The notes under the pieces: generated by a model
The model's database searches: none
Seen by the model: the letters and a program-made list of their open reading frames with translations, nothing else
Told to the model about the DNA's origin: nothing
Program-made: the position numbers and the translations under genes
Part shown: positions 8,301-17,459 of the stretch, piece after piece
How the letters are laid out: the number at the start of each line of letters is the position of its first letter
Numbering within the stretch: position 1 is the stretch's first letter
From: an uncultured Alphaproteobacteria bacterium
GTDB taxonomy: Bacteria > Pseudomonadota > Alphaproteobacteria > CAAHEQ01 > UBA3637
NCBI GenBank assembly: GCA_934202735.1
Contig: CAKPYH010000001.1
Span: 1-64,000 of the forward strand
Direction of reading: 5' to 3'
Length of the DNA: 64,000 nt

Positions 8301-9031
8301 TTGTTCCCCCGATTAAATAACTTGGATGCCATATCCCGATATTGACCGGACGGTAAAACGGACAGACGACCTTTTTCCAAATGCAGGCGCGGAAAACCGA
8401 AATGCTTGATCAAGCCTTCATTATGCGTAGCAATAACAACGGTGGTTCCCAACTTGTTTAACTCCAAAAACAGGTGTAAAAGCCGTTTAGCCATTGCATC
8501 GTCCACATTACCGGTCGGTTCATCAGCCAATAATAATGTCGGCCGATTGATGACGGCCCGGGCAATCGCCACCCGTTGTTGTTCTCCGCCCGACAAAGCC
8601 GGCGGCAAAGATTTCATTTGACTTTCCAGACCGACCCAAGCCAACAACTCCGATACATGCCGGCGAATTTCAGACTCTTTCACGCCGGCGATTCGCAACG
8701 GCAACGCCACATTATCAAACGCCGTCAAGTGGTTCAGCAACCGAAAGTCTTGAAACACCACACCGATTTGTCGCCGAATATGCGCTTTGGCCCGCCGGGA
8801 CAGCTCGTCCGCGGCATAGCCGAACAACCGCATCCGCCCTTTTGTCGGCAGGTGATACAGGTACAACAGGCTGAGCAAAGACGTTTTACCCGCCCCGCTT
8901 TCACCGGTCATAAAGTGAAACGACCCGGGGTCCAGAGTGAATTGAATATCCTTTAACACATCTTGGCCGGTACCGTACCGGAAAGAAACCCCGTTAAATT
9001 CGGCAATAGGTGTTTGTAATTTAGGTGCCAT
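8297..9031 (-). CDS. ftsE: Cell division ATP-binding protein FtsE
   Basis: 244 residues. This is an ABC ATPase with Walker A (Gly-Glu-Ser-Gly-Ala-Gly-Lys-Thr, about residue 40), signature Leu-Ser-Gly-Gly-Glu-Gln-Gln-Arg, Walker B LLLADEPTGNVD and the H-loop in IATHNE. The phrase DEPTGNVD and the coupling to ftsX identify it as FtsE rather than a generic transporter ATPase. It is the first gene of the six-gene leftward operon, diverging from the zinc-ribbon gene. Confidence 0.92.
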   Translation of the reverse strand: MAPKLQTPIAEFNGVSFRYGTGQDVLKDIQFTLDPGSFHFMTGESGAGKTSLLSLLYLYHLPTKGRMRLFGYAADELSRRAKAHIRRQIGVVFQDFRLLNHLTAFDNVALPLRIAGVKESEIRRHVSELLAWVGLESQMKSLPPALSGGEQQRVAIARAVINRPTLLLADEPTGNVDDAMAKRLLHLFLELNKLGTTVVIATHNEGLIKHFGFPRLHLEKGRLSVLPSGQYRDMASKLFNRGNK

Positions 9032-9064
9032 AGCGTTGTTTTTACATTCCTTTGTTAAAAATAG

Positions 9065-9093
9065 TTGTATCTTTTTCCAAAATCGTCTATACT
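9065..9093 (+). promoter_or_regulatory. Probable promoter of the zinc-ribbon gene
   Basis: TTGTAT (9065-9070) and TATACT (9088-9093) have exact 17-bp spacing. They lie 35 bp upstream of the start at 9129. Confidence 0.5.
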
Positions 9094-9128
9094 TCTTTTA
9101 CACCATTTTTTCAAAAAGGGAAAGATAA

Positions 9129-10280
9129 ATGTTTATTATATGTCCAAAATGTTCCGCAAAATACAAAATTCCGGATGGCGTAGACCTGGCACCGGGACAA
9201 AAATTAAAGTGTTCCGCGTGTGATTTTATCTTTGAAAAAGGACAGGAAGCCCCTTTGATTTTGGAAACGACTGTCCAAGATAATACGCCCGTATCGGGCA
9301 ATACGCCGGCTCAACCGACCACACCGGCCGCCAAGGCCCCGACTTCGGAAGACCCGATTCCGCCGGCTTTTTCCAATCCGTTATTCACACAACCGATTGA
9401 ACAGGCCTCACCGGTTCTGCCCACCTTGACGGCCGATTCTGTGCCGGTTGCCTTTCAACCGGTGAATACACCTCCGCGTAAATCACATGTGGGTCTGATT
9501 GTAATTTACTTGATTTTATTGGTTGCTTTATGCGTTGTCGGGTGGTCCTGCCGATCTTTATTAAAGCCGACATTGACCGATCTGTTCCCGGCCGAATCGT
9601 CTCGCCGATCATCCATACGGACCTCTGTGCAACCGACCTTGCCTCAGACCGCCCCGACACAACCGACCCCGGACCCGATCCGGACCGAATCACCGGTCAA
9701 GCCCGATCCGAAACCGATCGCAGAACCGGTAGAGCAGCCGTCTCCGACTCCGGCGATTCAACCCATGCCCGCACAACCGAAGGCGAACGCGTATCCGTCT
9801 CAACCCGTTCGGCCGGTTGTACGGACAGATACGGTCCTCTTGCCCGCCGAACATCCGGTACCGTCTCCGATCCGACCGCCGCAGGCTTTACCCGAACCGC
9901 CCCAAGATCTTCCGGATCATCCGGCGGATACTCGGACGGAAAGCGCAGATGATCAGGTCCCTTTGTTTGATATGATGGTGGATCCCCTGACGGCGGCCAC
10001 ACCGGCGGATTTAGCTTTGGCTAATTTGACATTTCGGACTGTTATGGATGATAACGGCCTGCCCCAATTATTGATTGAAGGCAGCCTGCGTAATAATGGG
10101 GCAGACACACGGTCTTTGCCGTTTATTACGGTGGTCGTTTCAGATAAGGACGGGACACCTTTAACCCAGAAAAAAGTACACATCACGGCGGACAGTATTG
10201 CCCCCGGAGAAGTGGTTTCTTTCTTTACCGGAATTACGCCGGCCCCTGCCGGTGTTGATCATGTAGACGTGCATTTTTAA
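9129..10280 (+). CDS. Zinc-ribbon (MJ0042) / DUF3426 membrane protein
   Basis: 383 residues. The N-terminus has the MJ0042-type zinc ribbon, Cys-Pro-Lys-Cys (residues 5-8) and a second Cys-x2-Cys near residue 29. A proline-rich linker leads to a membrane helix (VGLIVIYLILLVALCVVGW, about 120-140). A second, very Pro-rich stretch (about 150-270) is followed by a C-terminal DUF3426-type beta domain. This architecture is common in proteobacteria, with the ribbon in the cytoplasm and the beta domain outside; function unknown. The Pro-rich part may span the periplasm. Confidence 0.85.
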   Translation: MFIICPKCSAKYKIPDGVDLAPGQKLKCSACDFIFEKGQEAPLILETTVQDNTPVSGNTPAQPTTPAAKAPTSEDPIPPAFSNPLFTQPIEQASPVLPTLTADSVPVAFQPVNTPPRKSHVGLIVIYLILLVALCVVGWSCRSLLKPTLTDLFPAESSRRSSIRTSVQPTLPQTAPTQPTPDPIRTESPVKPDPKPIAEPVEQPSPTPAIQPMPAQPKANAYPSQPVRPVVRTDTVLLPAEHPVPSPIRPPQALPEPPQDLPDHPADTRTESADDQVPLFDMMVDPLTAATPADLALANLTFRTVMDDNGLPQLLIEGSLRNNGADTRSLPFITVVVSDKDGTPLTQKKVHITADSIAPGEVVSFFTGITPAPAGVDHVDVHF

Positions 10281-10289
10281 GGGGAACAG

Positions 10290-11006
10290 ATGCGGTATTG
10301 GGTGCTTGCTTTTTTAATCATGATGCCTTGGGCCGGCCGGGCGGCGTGTCCGATCGCAGACGAAGTGGCCCGTACCCGAGGCCAGGAAGCGGCCTTGCCC
10401 ATTTATCTGAACTGTGCGTTGCAAACCAACGATGATGATACACAACTGTACCTGGCCCGGGCGTATGAAAACGGACGGGGTGCAATGTCCAAGAATATCC
10501 AACGGGCGTTGCTGTTTTATCATTTAAGCGCCGATAACGGCAACGCAACGGCTCAGGTGGCTCTGGCGGATTTATTGACTCGCCTGGATGCACGGGACGA
10601 TACGCGCCAAGACCTGCAAGCCTATCTGGACAAAATCGGTCCGATGATGAAAAAAGCCCGCTCTGCGTTTTCAGGGGAATTATTGCCCCCATACGCTTTG
10701 TTGGCTTTGGCGGCGGAAAAGCCGGAACAAAAGTGGTTTTATCCCACCCGTGTCAAATCCGATCCCGGGGCCGCACGGGCCTTAAAGGCTTATCAAATCA
10801 CGCCGGCGGATAAACAAGCTGCGGTTCGGGCCGCTTCGCAATGGAAGCAACGCAAAATGTTGCAGGCAGCGGGGGAAGTTTTGACATTGGATGAATACAA
10901 CCGTTTTTATAAAACACTGTATCCGGCACAGGGCTTACCGGATTCATTTGCCCGGTCGCAAGCCGTGCGTTTGTTGCAAGAAAGGATTGAAAGCCGACAA
11001 AAATGA
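10290..11006 (+). CDS. Secreted Sel1-repeat protein
   Basis: 238 residues with a signal peptide (MRYWVLAFLIMMPWAGRAAC). Sel1-like helical repeats at about residues 55-95 (YLARAYENGRG, ALLFYHLSADNGNATAQVALADL) suggest a periplasmic scaffold. The start is 9 bp after the zinc-ribbon gene with AGGGGAAC before it, and the end overlaps miaB by 4 bp, so the three genes probably form one transcript. Role unknown. Confidence 0.75.
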   Translation: MRYWVLAFLIMMPWAGRAACPIADEVARTRGQEAALPIYLNCALQTNDDDTQLYLARAYENGRGAMSKNIQRALLFYHLSADNGNATAQVALADLLTRLDARDDTRQDLQAYLDKIGPMMKKARSAFSGELLPPYALLALAAEKPEQKWFYPTRVKSDPGAARALKAYQITPADKQAAVRAASQWKQRKMLQAAGEVLTLDEYNRFYKTLYPAQGLPDSFARSQAVRLLQERIESRQK

Positions 11007-12337
11007 AGCATGTCTATATTAAAACGTTCGGGTGTCAGATGAATACCTATGATTCCGCGCGGATGCGGGACGCACTGGCCGTGTTGGGCTATACCGAAAC
11101 GGACAAGCCCGAAGACGCGGATATTTTGCTGTTAAACACTTGCCACATTCGGGAAAAAGCCTCCGAAAAATTATTTTCCGAAGTCGGTCGTATGAAAGAA
11201 GTCAAACAGGCTCGTGCCGCCCGCGGATTGGATACCTTGCTGGTGGTGGCCGGCTGTGTGGTTCAGGCCGGCGGTGCCGAATTGTTAAAGCGGGCGCATG
11301 CGGTGGATATTGCCATCGGTCCGCAAAATTATCATCGCTTGCCCGAATTGATTGCACAATACAATCGGACACACGGACGGGTGGTCGTGGCCGACTTCCC
11401 CGCAGAATCCAAGTTTGATTTTCTGCCTCGGGCCCGGGCCGGCGGTGCATCGTGCTTCTTGGCGGTTCAGGAAGGGTGCGATCACTTTTGCTCGTACTGC
11501 GTGGTCCCCTATACACGGGGGTGCGAATATTCTCGTCCCGCAGCCGATATTTTGGCCGAAGCGAAACAGTTGGTCGCCACCGGTGCCCGTGAAATTATGT
11601 TGCTGGGTCAAAATGTCAACGGGTGGCATGGCGAAGGTGCGCGGGATTTAGGGGACGTGATTCGCATGTTGGCCGATATTGACGGCCTGGATCGCATTCG
11701 GTATACCACATCTTATCCGTCCGAGATGACCGAAAACATCATCACGGCCCATCGTGATGTGGCGAAATTGATGCCCTATATTCACCTGCCCATTCAATCG
11801 GGCAGTGATACGATTTTACAGGCCATGAATCGGCAATACACGCGGGACCAGTATCTGCATATCATTGATCGCTTTCGGGCGGTCCGACCGGATATTGCCA
11901 TTTCATCGGACTTTATTGTCGGTTTTCCGGGCGAAACGGACACCGATTTTCAAGACACCCTGGACCTGGTTCGCCGGGTCGGTTATGCCAGTTCCTTTTC
12001 GTTCAAGTTCAGTGCCCGTCCCGGTACACCGGCCAGTTTGATGAAAAACCAAATTGCCGAAGCGGTTAAAACCGAACGCCTGATGCAGTTGCAAGAGTTG
12101 TTGTTAGCGCAACAAAAACACTTTAATGAAGCCACTGTCGGGAAAACGCTGGATATTTTGCTGATTGAACAGGGCAAGGAAGCCGGACAACTGTCGGGCT
12201 ATACTCCTTATTTACAGAACACACATATTCAAGCCGACGACAGCCAACTGGGGCAAATCGTACGGGTTAAAATTACGGCTGCGTCTGCAACGTCTTTGGC
12301 GGGACAACCGGTGGGACAGAACGCTGATACCGATTGA
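11003..12337 (+). CDS. miaB: tRNA (N6-isopentenyladenosine-37-C2)-methylthiotransferase MiaB
   Basis: 444 residues. The sequence has the N-terminal UPF0004 domain (TFGCQMNTYDS with Cys, NTCHIREKA, VAGCVVQ), the radical-SAM motif Cys-x3-Cys-x2-Cys (CDHFCSYC, about residue 158), the radical-SAM barrel including HLPIQSGSD, and a C-terminal TRAM domain. It adds the 2-methylthio group to i6A37 in tRNAs reading UNN codons. Its 3' end overlaps the convergent transporter gene by 65 bp. Confidence 0.95.
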   Translation: MKHVYIKTFGCQMNTYDSARMRDALAVLGYTETDKPEDADILLLNTCHIREKASEKLFSEVGRMKEVKQARAARGLDTLLVVAGCVVQAGGAELLKRAHAVDIAIGPQNYHRLPELIAQYNRTHGRVVVADFPAESKFDFLPRARAGGASCFLAVQEGCDHFCSYCVVPYTRGCEYSRPAADILAEAKQLVATGAREIMLLGQNVNGWHGEGARDLGDVIRMLADIDGLDRIRYTTSYPSEMTENIITAHRDVAKLMPYIHLPIQSGSDTILQAMNRQYTRDQYLHIIDRFRAVRPDIAISSDFIVGFPGETDTDFQDTLDLVRRVGYASSFSFKFSARPGTPASLMKNQIAEAVKTERLMQLQELLLAQQKHFNEATVGKTLDILLIEQGKEAGQLSGYTPYLQNTHIQADDSQLGQIVRVKITAASATSLAGQPVGQNADTD

Positions 12338-13208
12338 CGATGATCACGCCGATCAAGACCAACACCCCGCCCGTACCCTGCGCCCAGGTCAGGCGGCTGC
12401 CGAAAACGCAGGCGGCCCCGATAATGCTGAATACCGGTTGCAGGTAGTAAATCACACCGGTTTTGATCGCGCCGATGCGGGCCAATGCACTGTTCCACGC
12501 CAAATAAGCCAACACCGAATTAAACACACCCAAGTACACAAAGATGGCCCAATCCGTCAACCCGGGGACAAAGCGGGATTCTACCGCCCGCACACCGAAC
12601 CAAGGGGCCAAGATCACAACTCCCACTCCGACCGTCATCGTCAACAAGGCGGTTTGCGAAATAAACGGCGGACGGCGATATTGCAAGAAACTGTACACCG
12701 CGAAGCAAAACGCATTGATAATCATCCATAAAATCCCTATTTTCAGGGGCATACGTCCGATGTGCGTGATGGCTCCGTTTGTCAGAATAATCATCACACC
12801 CGCCACGGCCAAGGTCATACCGACCCAAGCCGCCGGCCCCACAGGGTGATGCAGCACCACCGCCACCAACACCGTCAAAAAGATAGGCCCCAACAGGTTC
12901 AATAAACTTAAATCCACGGCTTGAACCGTTTGTGCCGCCAGATAAATCAAGGTATTATCCAACACAATCCCCGACAAAGCCAATCCCACCACCCATTTCC
13001 AATGATGATAAAAATAGGTCCGCGCTTGCCACACTCCCCGCCCCCCTATCGGAGCCAAAATCAACAACGCACAAACCCACCGGCCAAAGGCAAACTCAAC
13101 CGGCGTTAAAGCGGTGGCAAAGCGTTGCGCGATCAAGACGTTCAGGCTCCACAAAAATACGGCACACAAGGCCGTTCCATAACCGATGATATCGGCGTGA
13201 TGCTTCAT
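12273..13208 (-). CDS. EamA/DMT-family transporter
   Basis: About 311 residues with ten hydrophobic segments arranged as two EamA repeats (e.g. ALCAVFLWSLNVLIAQRF and the later WAIFVYLGVFNSVLAYLAWNSALARIGA). Drug/metabolite-transporter superfamily; substrate unknown, members often export amino acids or metabolites. The ATG at 13208 is chosen because AGGGGGAAAG lies immediately upstream; an upstream in-frame start lacks this. Confidence 0.85.
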   Translation of the reverse strand: MKHHADIIGYGTALCAVFLWSLNVLIAQRFATALTPVEFAFGRWVCALLILAPIGGRGVWQARTYFYHHWKWVVGLALSGIVLDNTLIYLAAQTVQAVDLSLLNLLGPIFLTVLVAVVLHHPVGPAAWVGMTLAVAGVMIILTNGAITHIGRMPLKIGILWMIINAFCFAVYSFLQYRRPPFISQTALLTMTVGVGVVILAPWFGVRAVESRFVPGLTDWAIFVYLGVFNSVLAYLAWNSALARIGAIKTGVIYYLQPVFSIIGAACVFGSRLTWAQGTGGVLVLIGVIIVNRYQRSVPPVVPPKTLQTQP

Positions 13209-13271
13209 ACTTTCCCCCTGTTGTGTATATATAGGGTTCTTTTCCCCGCTGCCAAAGCCCCAAAAGTATGT

Positions 13272-13309
13272 ATAAAAACACCCCCGAGGATGAGAAAACC
13301 TCGGGAGTG
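13272..13309 (-). terminator. Terminator downstream of efp
   Basis: An 11-bp stem (13279-13289 with 13299-13309, core CCCGAGG/CCTCGGG) is followed in the leftward direction by TTTTTAT. It lies 30 bp beyond the efp stop codon. Confidence 0.8.
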
Positions 13310-13338
13310 GCAGAAACGTCAATCAGAAGGGTATCGCG

Positions 13339-13902
13339 TTATTTGGCGCGTTCCACATAGGAACTGTCCGCCGTAGACACGACAATTTTTTCACCTGCAT
13401 TGACAAACGGCGGAATCGTTGTCCGGATACCGTTGCTGAGCAACGCCGGCTTATACGAGTTAGTAGCCGTTTGATTTTTAATGGCAGGTTCCGTTTCCGC
13501 AACTGTCAACACCACCGATGGCGGCAGGTTCACCCCAACGGGTTTGCCTTCAATAAAGTTCACCGTCACGGCCATATTGTCCTGCAAGAACAAAGCCGAT
13601 TCGCCCATCATATCGGTAGGAATTTCAAATTGATCGTATGTTTCCGAATTCATAAAGACCAAATTATCACCGTCTTTATACAAAAATTGGCAATCAAATT
13701 CTTCACTCATCAACTTTTCAACCGTATCGGCCGTCCGCCACCGTTCCTGTGTTTTCACACCGGTGACGATATCGCGCATTTCCACGGCGATAAAGGCCCC
13801 GCCTTTTCCCGGCTGAATCAAGTTGATTTTAGAAACCATATATTGCTTATTGTTGTGTTGTAAAACCCAACCCGGACGAATTTGATTTGCTTGTTCTTTC
13901 AT
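13339..13902 (-). CDS. efp: Elongation factor P
   Basis: 187 residues in the usual three beta-domains. The modified-lysine loop reads Gln-Pro-Gly-Lys-Gly-Gly-Ala-Phe (Lys about residue 33), matching the EF-P type modified by EpmA. The C-terminal domain has PPFVNAGEKI. It relieves ribosome stalling at polyproline stretches, which are numerous in this genome (for example the genes at 9129 and 15144). It is divergent from epmA, with a clear leftward promoter between them. Confidence 0.95.
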   Translation of the reverse strand: MKEQANQIRPGWVLQHNNKQYMVSKINLIQPGKGGAFIAVEMRDIVTGVKTQERWRTADTVEKLMSEEFDCQFLYKDGDNLVFMNSETYDQFEIPTDMMGESALFLQDNMAVTVNFIEGKPVGVNLPPSVVLTVAETEPAIKNQTATNSYKPALLSNGIRTTIPPFVNAGEKIVVSTADSSYVERAK

Positions 13903-13940
13903 TTTGTGCTATACCTTTCGTAAAAAATTAAGATGCGTGC

Positions 13941-13969
13941 ATTATAACACATTTTTTTATGAAAGGCAA
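13941..13969 (-). promoter_or_regulatory. Promoter of efp
   Basis: On the minus strand, TTGCCT (13964-13969) and TATAAT (13941-13946) have 17-bp spacing, about 40 bp before the efp start codon. Confidence 0.6.
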
Positions 13970-13974
13970 GACAA

Positions 13975-15039
13975 ATGACAACAATAAAACCAAAATGGTG
14001 GAAACCGGATATTTACCTGCGCCACCAATCCGACAGACTGGCCCGTGCCACCGTGTTCCAAGCCACCCGCCACTTTTTTGCAACGGAAAACTTTACCGAA
14101 GTGGATACGCCCGCCCTGCAAATTTCACCGGGCTTGGAAGTACACCTGAAAGCCTTTCGCACGGCCTATGATAATCCCTTGGGGGACCGGCAGACATTTT
14201 ACCTGCACACATCGCCCGAGTTTACCATGAAAAAGTTGATAACGGCCGGCCTGCCCCGCATTTTCCAACTGTGCAAGACGTATCGCAACGAAGGGGTATC
14301 GGCCACCCACCAACCCGAATTTACCATGTTGGAATGGTATCGGGCCGGGGCGGATTATACACAAATCATGACCGATACGGAAAACTTGGCCCGCACTTGC
14401 ACCCGGGCCTGTGGTGTCCGAATGTGGCGACAGGGCAATCGCACGTGTAATCCCTTTTTACCGTGGGAACGACTAACCGTAGCCCAAGCCTTTCAACGCT
14501 ATACCGGCATTGACCTGCCCGCCACACTACCGGCCGATCCGCGGGCCGAACCGGACCCGATCCCTTTACGCCGGGCGGCCGAAAGCATCGGCGAACAATG
14601 TTATGATTCCGATCGGTGGGAAGATATCTTTTTCCGCATCATGCTCAATCACATAGAAAAGTATCTGGGCGATGACGTGCCAACCATTTTATACGAATAC
14701 CCGACATGCCTGGGGGCTTTGGCGCGCATGAAGCCGACCGATCCGTCCGTTGTGGAACGGTTTGAAGCCTATGCTTGCGGGATGGAACTCTGCAATGCGT
14801 TTTCGGAATTGACCGATCCGGCCGAACAACGGAGACGTTTTACCGCCGATATGACATTGAAAGAGAAACTGTACGGGGAACAATACCCGATTGATGAAGA
14901 TTTTTTAGATGCGTTGACGTATGGTATGCCGGCCTGCGCCGGGAATGCCATCGGTATGGACCGTTTGGTCATGCTGATTACCGGGGCCGACCACATCACG
15001 GATGTGCAATGGGCCCCCATAGCCGTAGCGGAAGAATAG
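13975..15039 (+). CDS. epmA: EF-P--lysine ligase EpmA (PoxA/GenX)
   Basis: 354 residues, a class II lysyl-tRNA-synthetase-like catalytic domain without an anticodon-binding domain. Motif 2 reads TYRNEGVSATHQPEFTMLEWY, and motif 3 is near the end (GNAIGMDRLVMLI). EpmA attaches beta-lysine to the conserved lysine of EF-P. Its position next to efp supports this. EpmB, the aminomutase that supplies beta-lysine, is not in the window. Confidence 0.93.
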   Translation: MTTIKPKWWKPDIYLRHQSDRLARATVFQATRHFFATENFTEVDTPALQISPGLEVHLKAFRTAYDNPLGDRQTFYLHTSPEFTMKKLITAGLPRIFQLCKTYRNEGVSATHQPEFTMLEWYRAGADYTQIMTDTENLARTCTRACGVRMWRQGNRTCNPFLPWERLTVAQAFQRYTGIDLPATLPADPRAEPDPIPLRRAAESIGEQCYDSDRWEDIFFRIMLNHIEKYLGDDVPTILYEYPTCLGALARMKPTDPSVVERFEAYACGMELCNAFSELTDPAEQRRRFTADMTLKEKLYGEQYPIDEDFLDALTYGMPACAGNAIGMDRLVMLITGADHITDVQWAPIAVAEE

Positions 15040-15077
15040 TCCCGGTTGTTTTTTTAGACAAAAACAGTAAAATCCTG

Positions 15078-15107
15078 TTGCATTTTCATGGATTTTATGC
15101 CTAAAAT
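15078..15107 (+). promoter_or_regulatory. Possible promoter of the secreted protein gene at 15144
   Basis: TTGCAT (15078-15083) and TAAAAT (15102-15107) are spaced by 18 bp, about 30 bp before the ribosome-binding site AAAGGGA. Confidence 0.45.
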
Positions 15108-15143
15108 GAAATCAGGTCTTATTTTAACCGAAAGGGAATGTAC

Positions 15144-16184
15144 ATGAAATTTTATTCTTCCGTTTTATTGGGTGCCTTCTTATGTGTCGCCGGTGCCGTT
15201 GCAACTCGGGCCGATGAGGCACAAACACCCCCCGCCGTTTTGGTTTGTCGGGCGCACCAATGCGCCAACGCTTCGTATTCCATGGGGCGCGGTTTTTTGT
15301 TCAATAAAATCACGCAAATGATGGAAGCCAACATCGGCAAATCCGTCTTGGTATGCGAAGCGGATCCCGTTTCACATGTTTGTTTGGAAAACGGTATCCG
15401 AATTCCGGCGCAAACCGCCGCCGGGTCTGTACCGCTTTATGTGGATGGCTTGACTCTGGTCAACACAAAACTCATCAGCGGGACACCGGCGTTGGATTTA
15501 GTGTGGGATTATCGGGTACGGGCCGGCAACCTATACCCCAAATGCCAACTGACGTTATCGCAGTTGAGTGTCAATTTCACCGATCGGGTGGAAATGATAA
15601 CAAACGATTTTACCTGTGATATGACAACCACGGGACAAACGGCTCTCAACGCCACCTATAACATTGATTACCTGGATTTTGATTACGGCTTTATCGGGGC
15701 CCATTACACCATCGGTATCGGGCAAGCGGTTCAAGGCGACAAGACGGGCTATATGCTGATGCGCTTTACCGCACCGACCGTCTCAACACCAACAACGTCC
15801 GCACCGACATCGGTCGTTTCCCAACCGCAACAGGCCTCCCCCGCCAAACCGGCTCCTTTGCCGTCTATTTTAGCCGAAACGGCGGCCGCTGTTGTCCCCT
15901 CGGTTCCATCGGCAGACAGGGCAAAACGCCTCCCCGAAAACAACGCACCGACAACCCGACAATCGGTTGAACAACCGGCACCAACCGCCGCAGCAACCGA
16001 TATCCGGCCGGCAAAAACACCGGCACCGACCGCCACAGCAACCGATACTCGGCCGGCAAAAACAACGGCTCCGGAGACTTTAATCCCCATCGGCGTGAAA
16101 ACAACTATTACGGAAAAGACGGTAATTACACCTGATGCGTCCTTATCAGGGGTGGAACCGCCGGCGGTCCGCACACTTTATTAA
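15144..16184 (+). CDS. Secreted protein of unknown function with Pro/Thr/Ala-rich tail
   Basis: 346 residues. A signal peptide (MKFYSSVLLGAFLCVAGAVATRA) is followed by a globular domain of about 200 residues with six to eight cysteines, probably disulfide-bonded in the periplasm. A low-complexity tail contains tandem copies of Ala-Thr-Asp-x-Arg-Pro-Ala-Lys-Thr. The ATG at 15144 is 7 bases from AAAGGGA; the ATG at 15138 is too close to it. I do not recognise a family. The gene lies 15 bp upstream of the M16 peptidase and may be co-transcribed with it. Confidence 0.65.
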   Translation: MKFYSSVLLGAFLCVAGAVATRADEAQTPPAVLVCRAHQCANASYSMGRGFLFNKITQMMEANIGKSVLVCEADPVSHVCLENGIRIPAQTAAGSVPLYVDGLTLVNTKLISGTPALDLVWDYRVRAGNLYPKCQLTLSQLSVNFTDRVEMITNDFTCDMTTTGQTALNATYNIDYLDFDYGFIGAHYTIGIGQAVQGDKTGYMLMRFTAPTVSTPTTSAPTSVVSQPQQASPAKPAPLPSILAETAAAVVPSVPSADRAKRLPENNAPTTRQSVEQPAPTAAATDIRPAKTPAPTATATDTRPAKTTAPETLIPIGVKTTITEKTVITPDASLSGVEPPAVRTLY

Positions 16185-16199
16185 GGCAGGATATATTCT

Positions 16200-17459
16200 A
16201 TGATACAATTAAAATCTCTTACGAACGGGATTCGTGTAATTACCGATACGAACCCGGCGGCGGCCAGCGTTTCACTGGGTGTTTGGGTTGCGGTCGGTGC
16301 GCGCTATGAAACACCGGACATCAACGGTATTTCTCACGTCTTGGAACACATGGCGTTCAAGGGTACCACCACCCGATCGGCCTTTGATATTTCACGGGAA
16401 ATTGAAGATGTCGGCGGGATTGTCAACGCCTATACCGGCAAAGATATGACGGCCTATTATGTCAAAGTATTGAAACAAGATTGGCGGTTAGGCCTGAACA
16501 TCATTGCGGACATTTTACAAAATTCCGTCATGGCGGCGGACGAGTTGGCACGGGAACAAGGCGTGATTATTCAAGAAATCAACATGAATAACGATACGCC
16601 CGATGAATTGGTGTTTGACTTGTATAATCAAACAGCCTATCCGAACCAAGCCTTAGGCCGCACGATTTTGGGAACACCCGAAACGGTACGGGCCGTCACC
16701 GGTACCAAGTTATTGGATTATATGCACACGCAATACACCACGGACCGCCTGATTATCAGTGTTGCAGGTGATATTGATGCGGACGCTTTTGTGGCGGCCT
16801 GTGAAGCGGCGTTCACCCACATTCAAACGGGGACAGGCCACCGCCCCGAACCGGCCCGTTATGCCGGCGGAGATATGCGGCGGACCAAAGCAAACGAGCA
16901 AGTCAATCTGGTCTTGGGGTTTGAAGGGTGTTCTTACACGTCTCCGGATTATTATACGGCGGCCTTGCTGGCTTCGGTTTTCGGGGGTGGTATGTCATCA
17001 CGCCTGTTTCAGGAAATCCGGGAAAAGCGGGGCTTGGTGTACTCTATTTATGCGTTCAACGCCCCCGAACGAGACACCGGTATTTTCGGGGTCTATGCCG
17101 GCACGGGTGAAAAAGAAGTGGCCGAATTGTTGCCTGTTTTGTGCGATGAAATCAATCGGTTGCCCGACACACTCACGGATGTAGAGATAGCGCGGGCCAA
17201 GAACCGGGCCAAAGCCCGCTTACTGATGCGGACGGAAAACTGGAATACGCATGCCGAAAGCAATGCGATTGACATGATTATTTACGGCCGCGTCATTCCG
17301 GATGCGGAGGCCTTGGACCGTATTGATGCCGTTTCCAAACAAGACATGGCGAATCTGGCCCGCCGGTTGTTCGCGGGACGCCCGACATTGGCGGCCTTGG
17401 GTCCCGTGGATCATGTAGCCGATTATGATGATGTGTGTCGGCGGCTGAACCATGCCTGA
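16200..17459 (+). CDS. M16-family zinc metallopeptidase (processing-peptidase-like)
   Basis: 419 residues. The inverted zinc motif His-x2-Glu-His (SHVLEHMAFKGT, about residue 49) is followed by the downstream Glu-rich region, as in mitochondrial processing peptidase beta and its alphaproteobacterial homologues. The second half has the expected pattern Gly-Gly-Gly-Met-Ser-Ser-Arg-Leu-Phe. No signal peptide is visible, so it is probably cytoplasmic or peripheral. It overlaps rnhB by 8 bp. Confidence 0.92.
   Translation: MIQLKSLTNGIRVITDTNPAAASVSLGVWVAVGARYETPDINGISHVLEHMAFKGTTTRSAFDISREIEDVGGIVNAYTGKDMTAYYVKVLKQDWRLGLNIIADILQNSVMAADELAREQGVIIQEINMNNDTPDELVFDLYNQTAYPNQALGRTILGTPETVRAVTGTKLLDYMHTQYTTDRLIISVAGDIDADAFVAACEAAFTHIQTGTGHRPEPARYAGGDMRRTKANEQVNLVLGFEGCSYTSPDYYTAALLASVFGGGMSSRLFQEIREKRGLVYSIYAFNAPERDTGIFGVYAGTGEKEVAELLPVLCDEINRLPDTLTDVEIARAKNRAKARLLMRTENWNTHAESNAIDMIIYGRVIPDAEALDRIDAVSKQDMANLARRLFAGRPTLAALGPVDHVADYDDVCRRLNHA

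Noticed and set aside
12165..12731. 188-codon plus-strand frame across the end of miaB and the transporter gene
   Set aside because: It overlaps two well-supported genes in another frame and has no family features.
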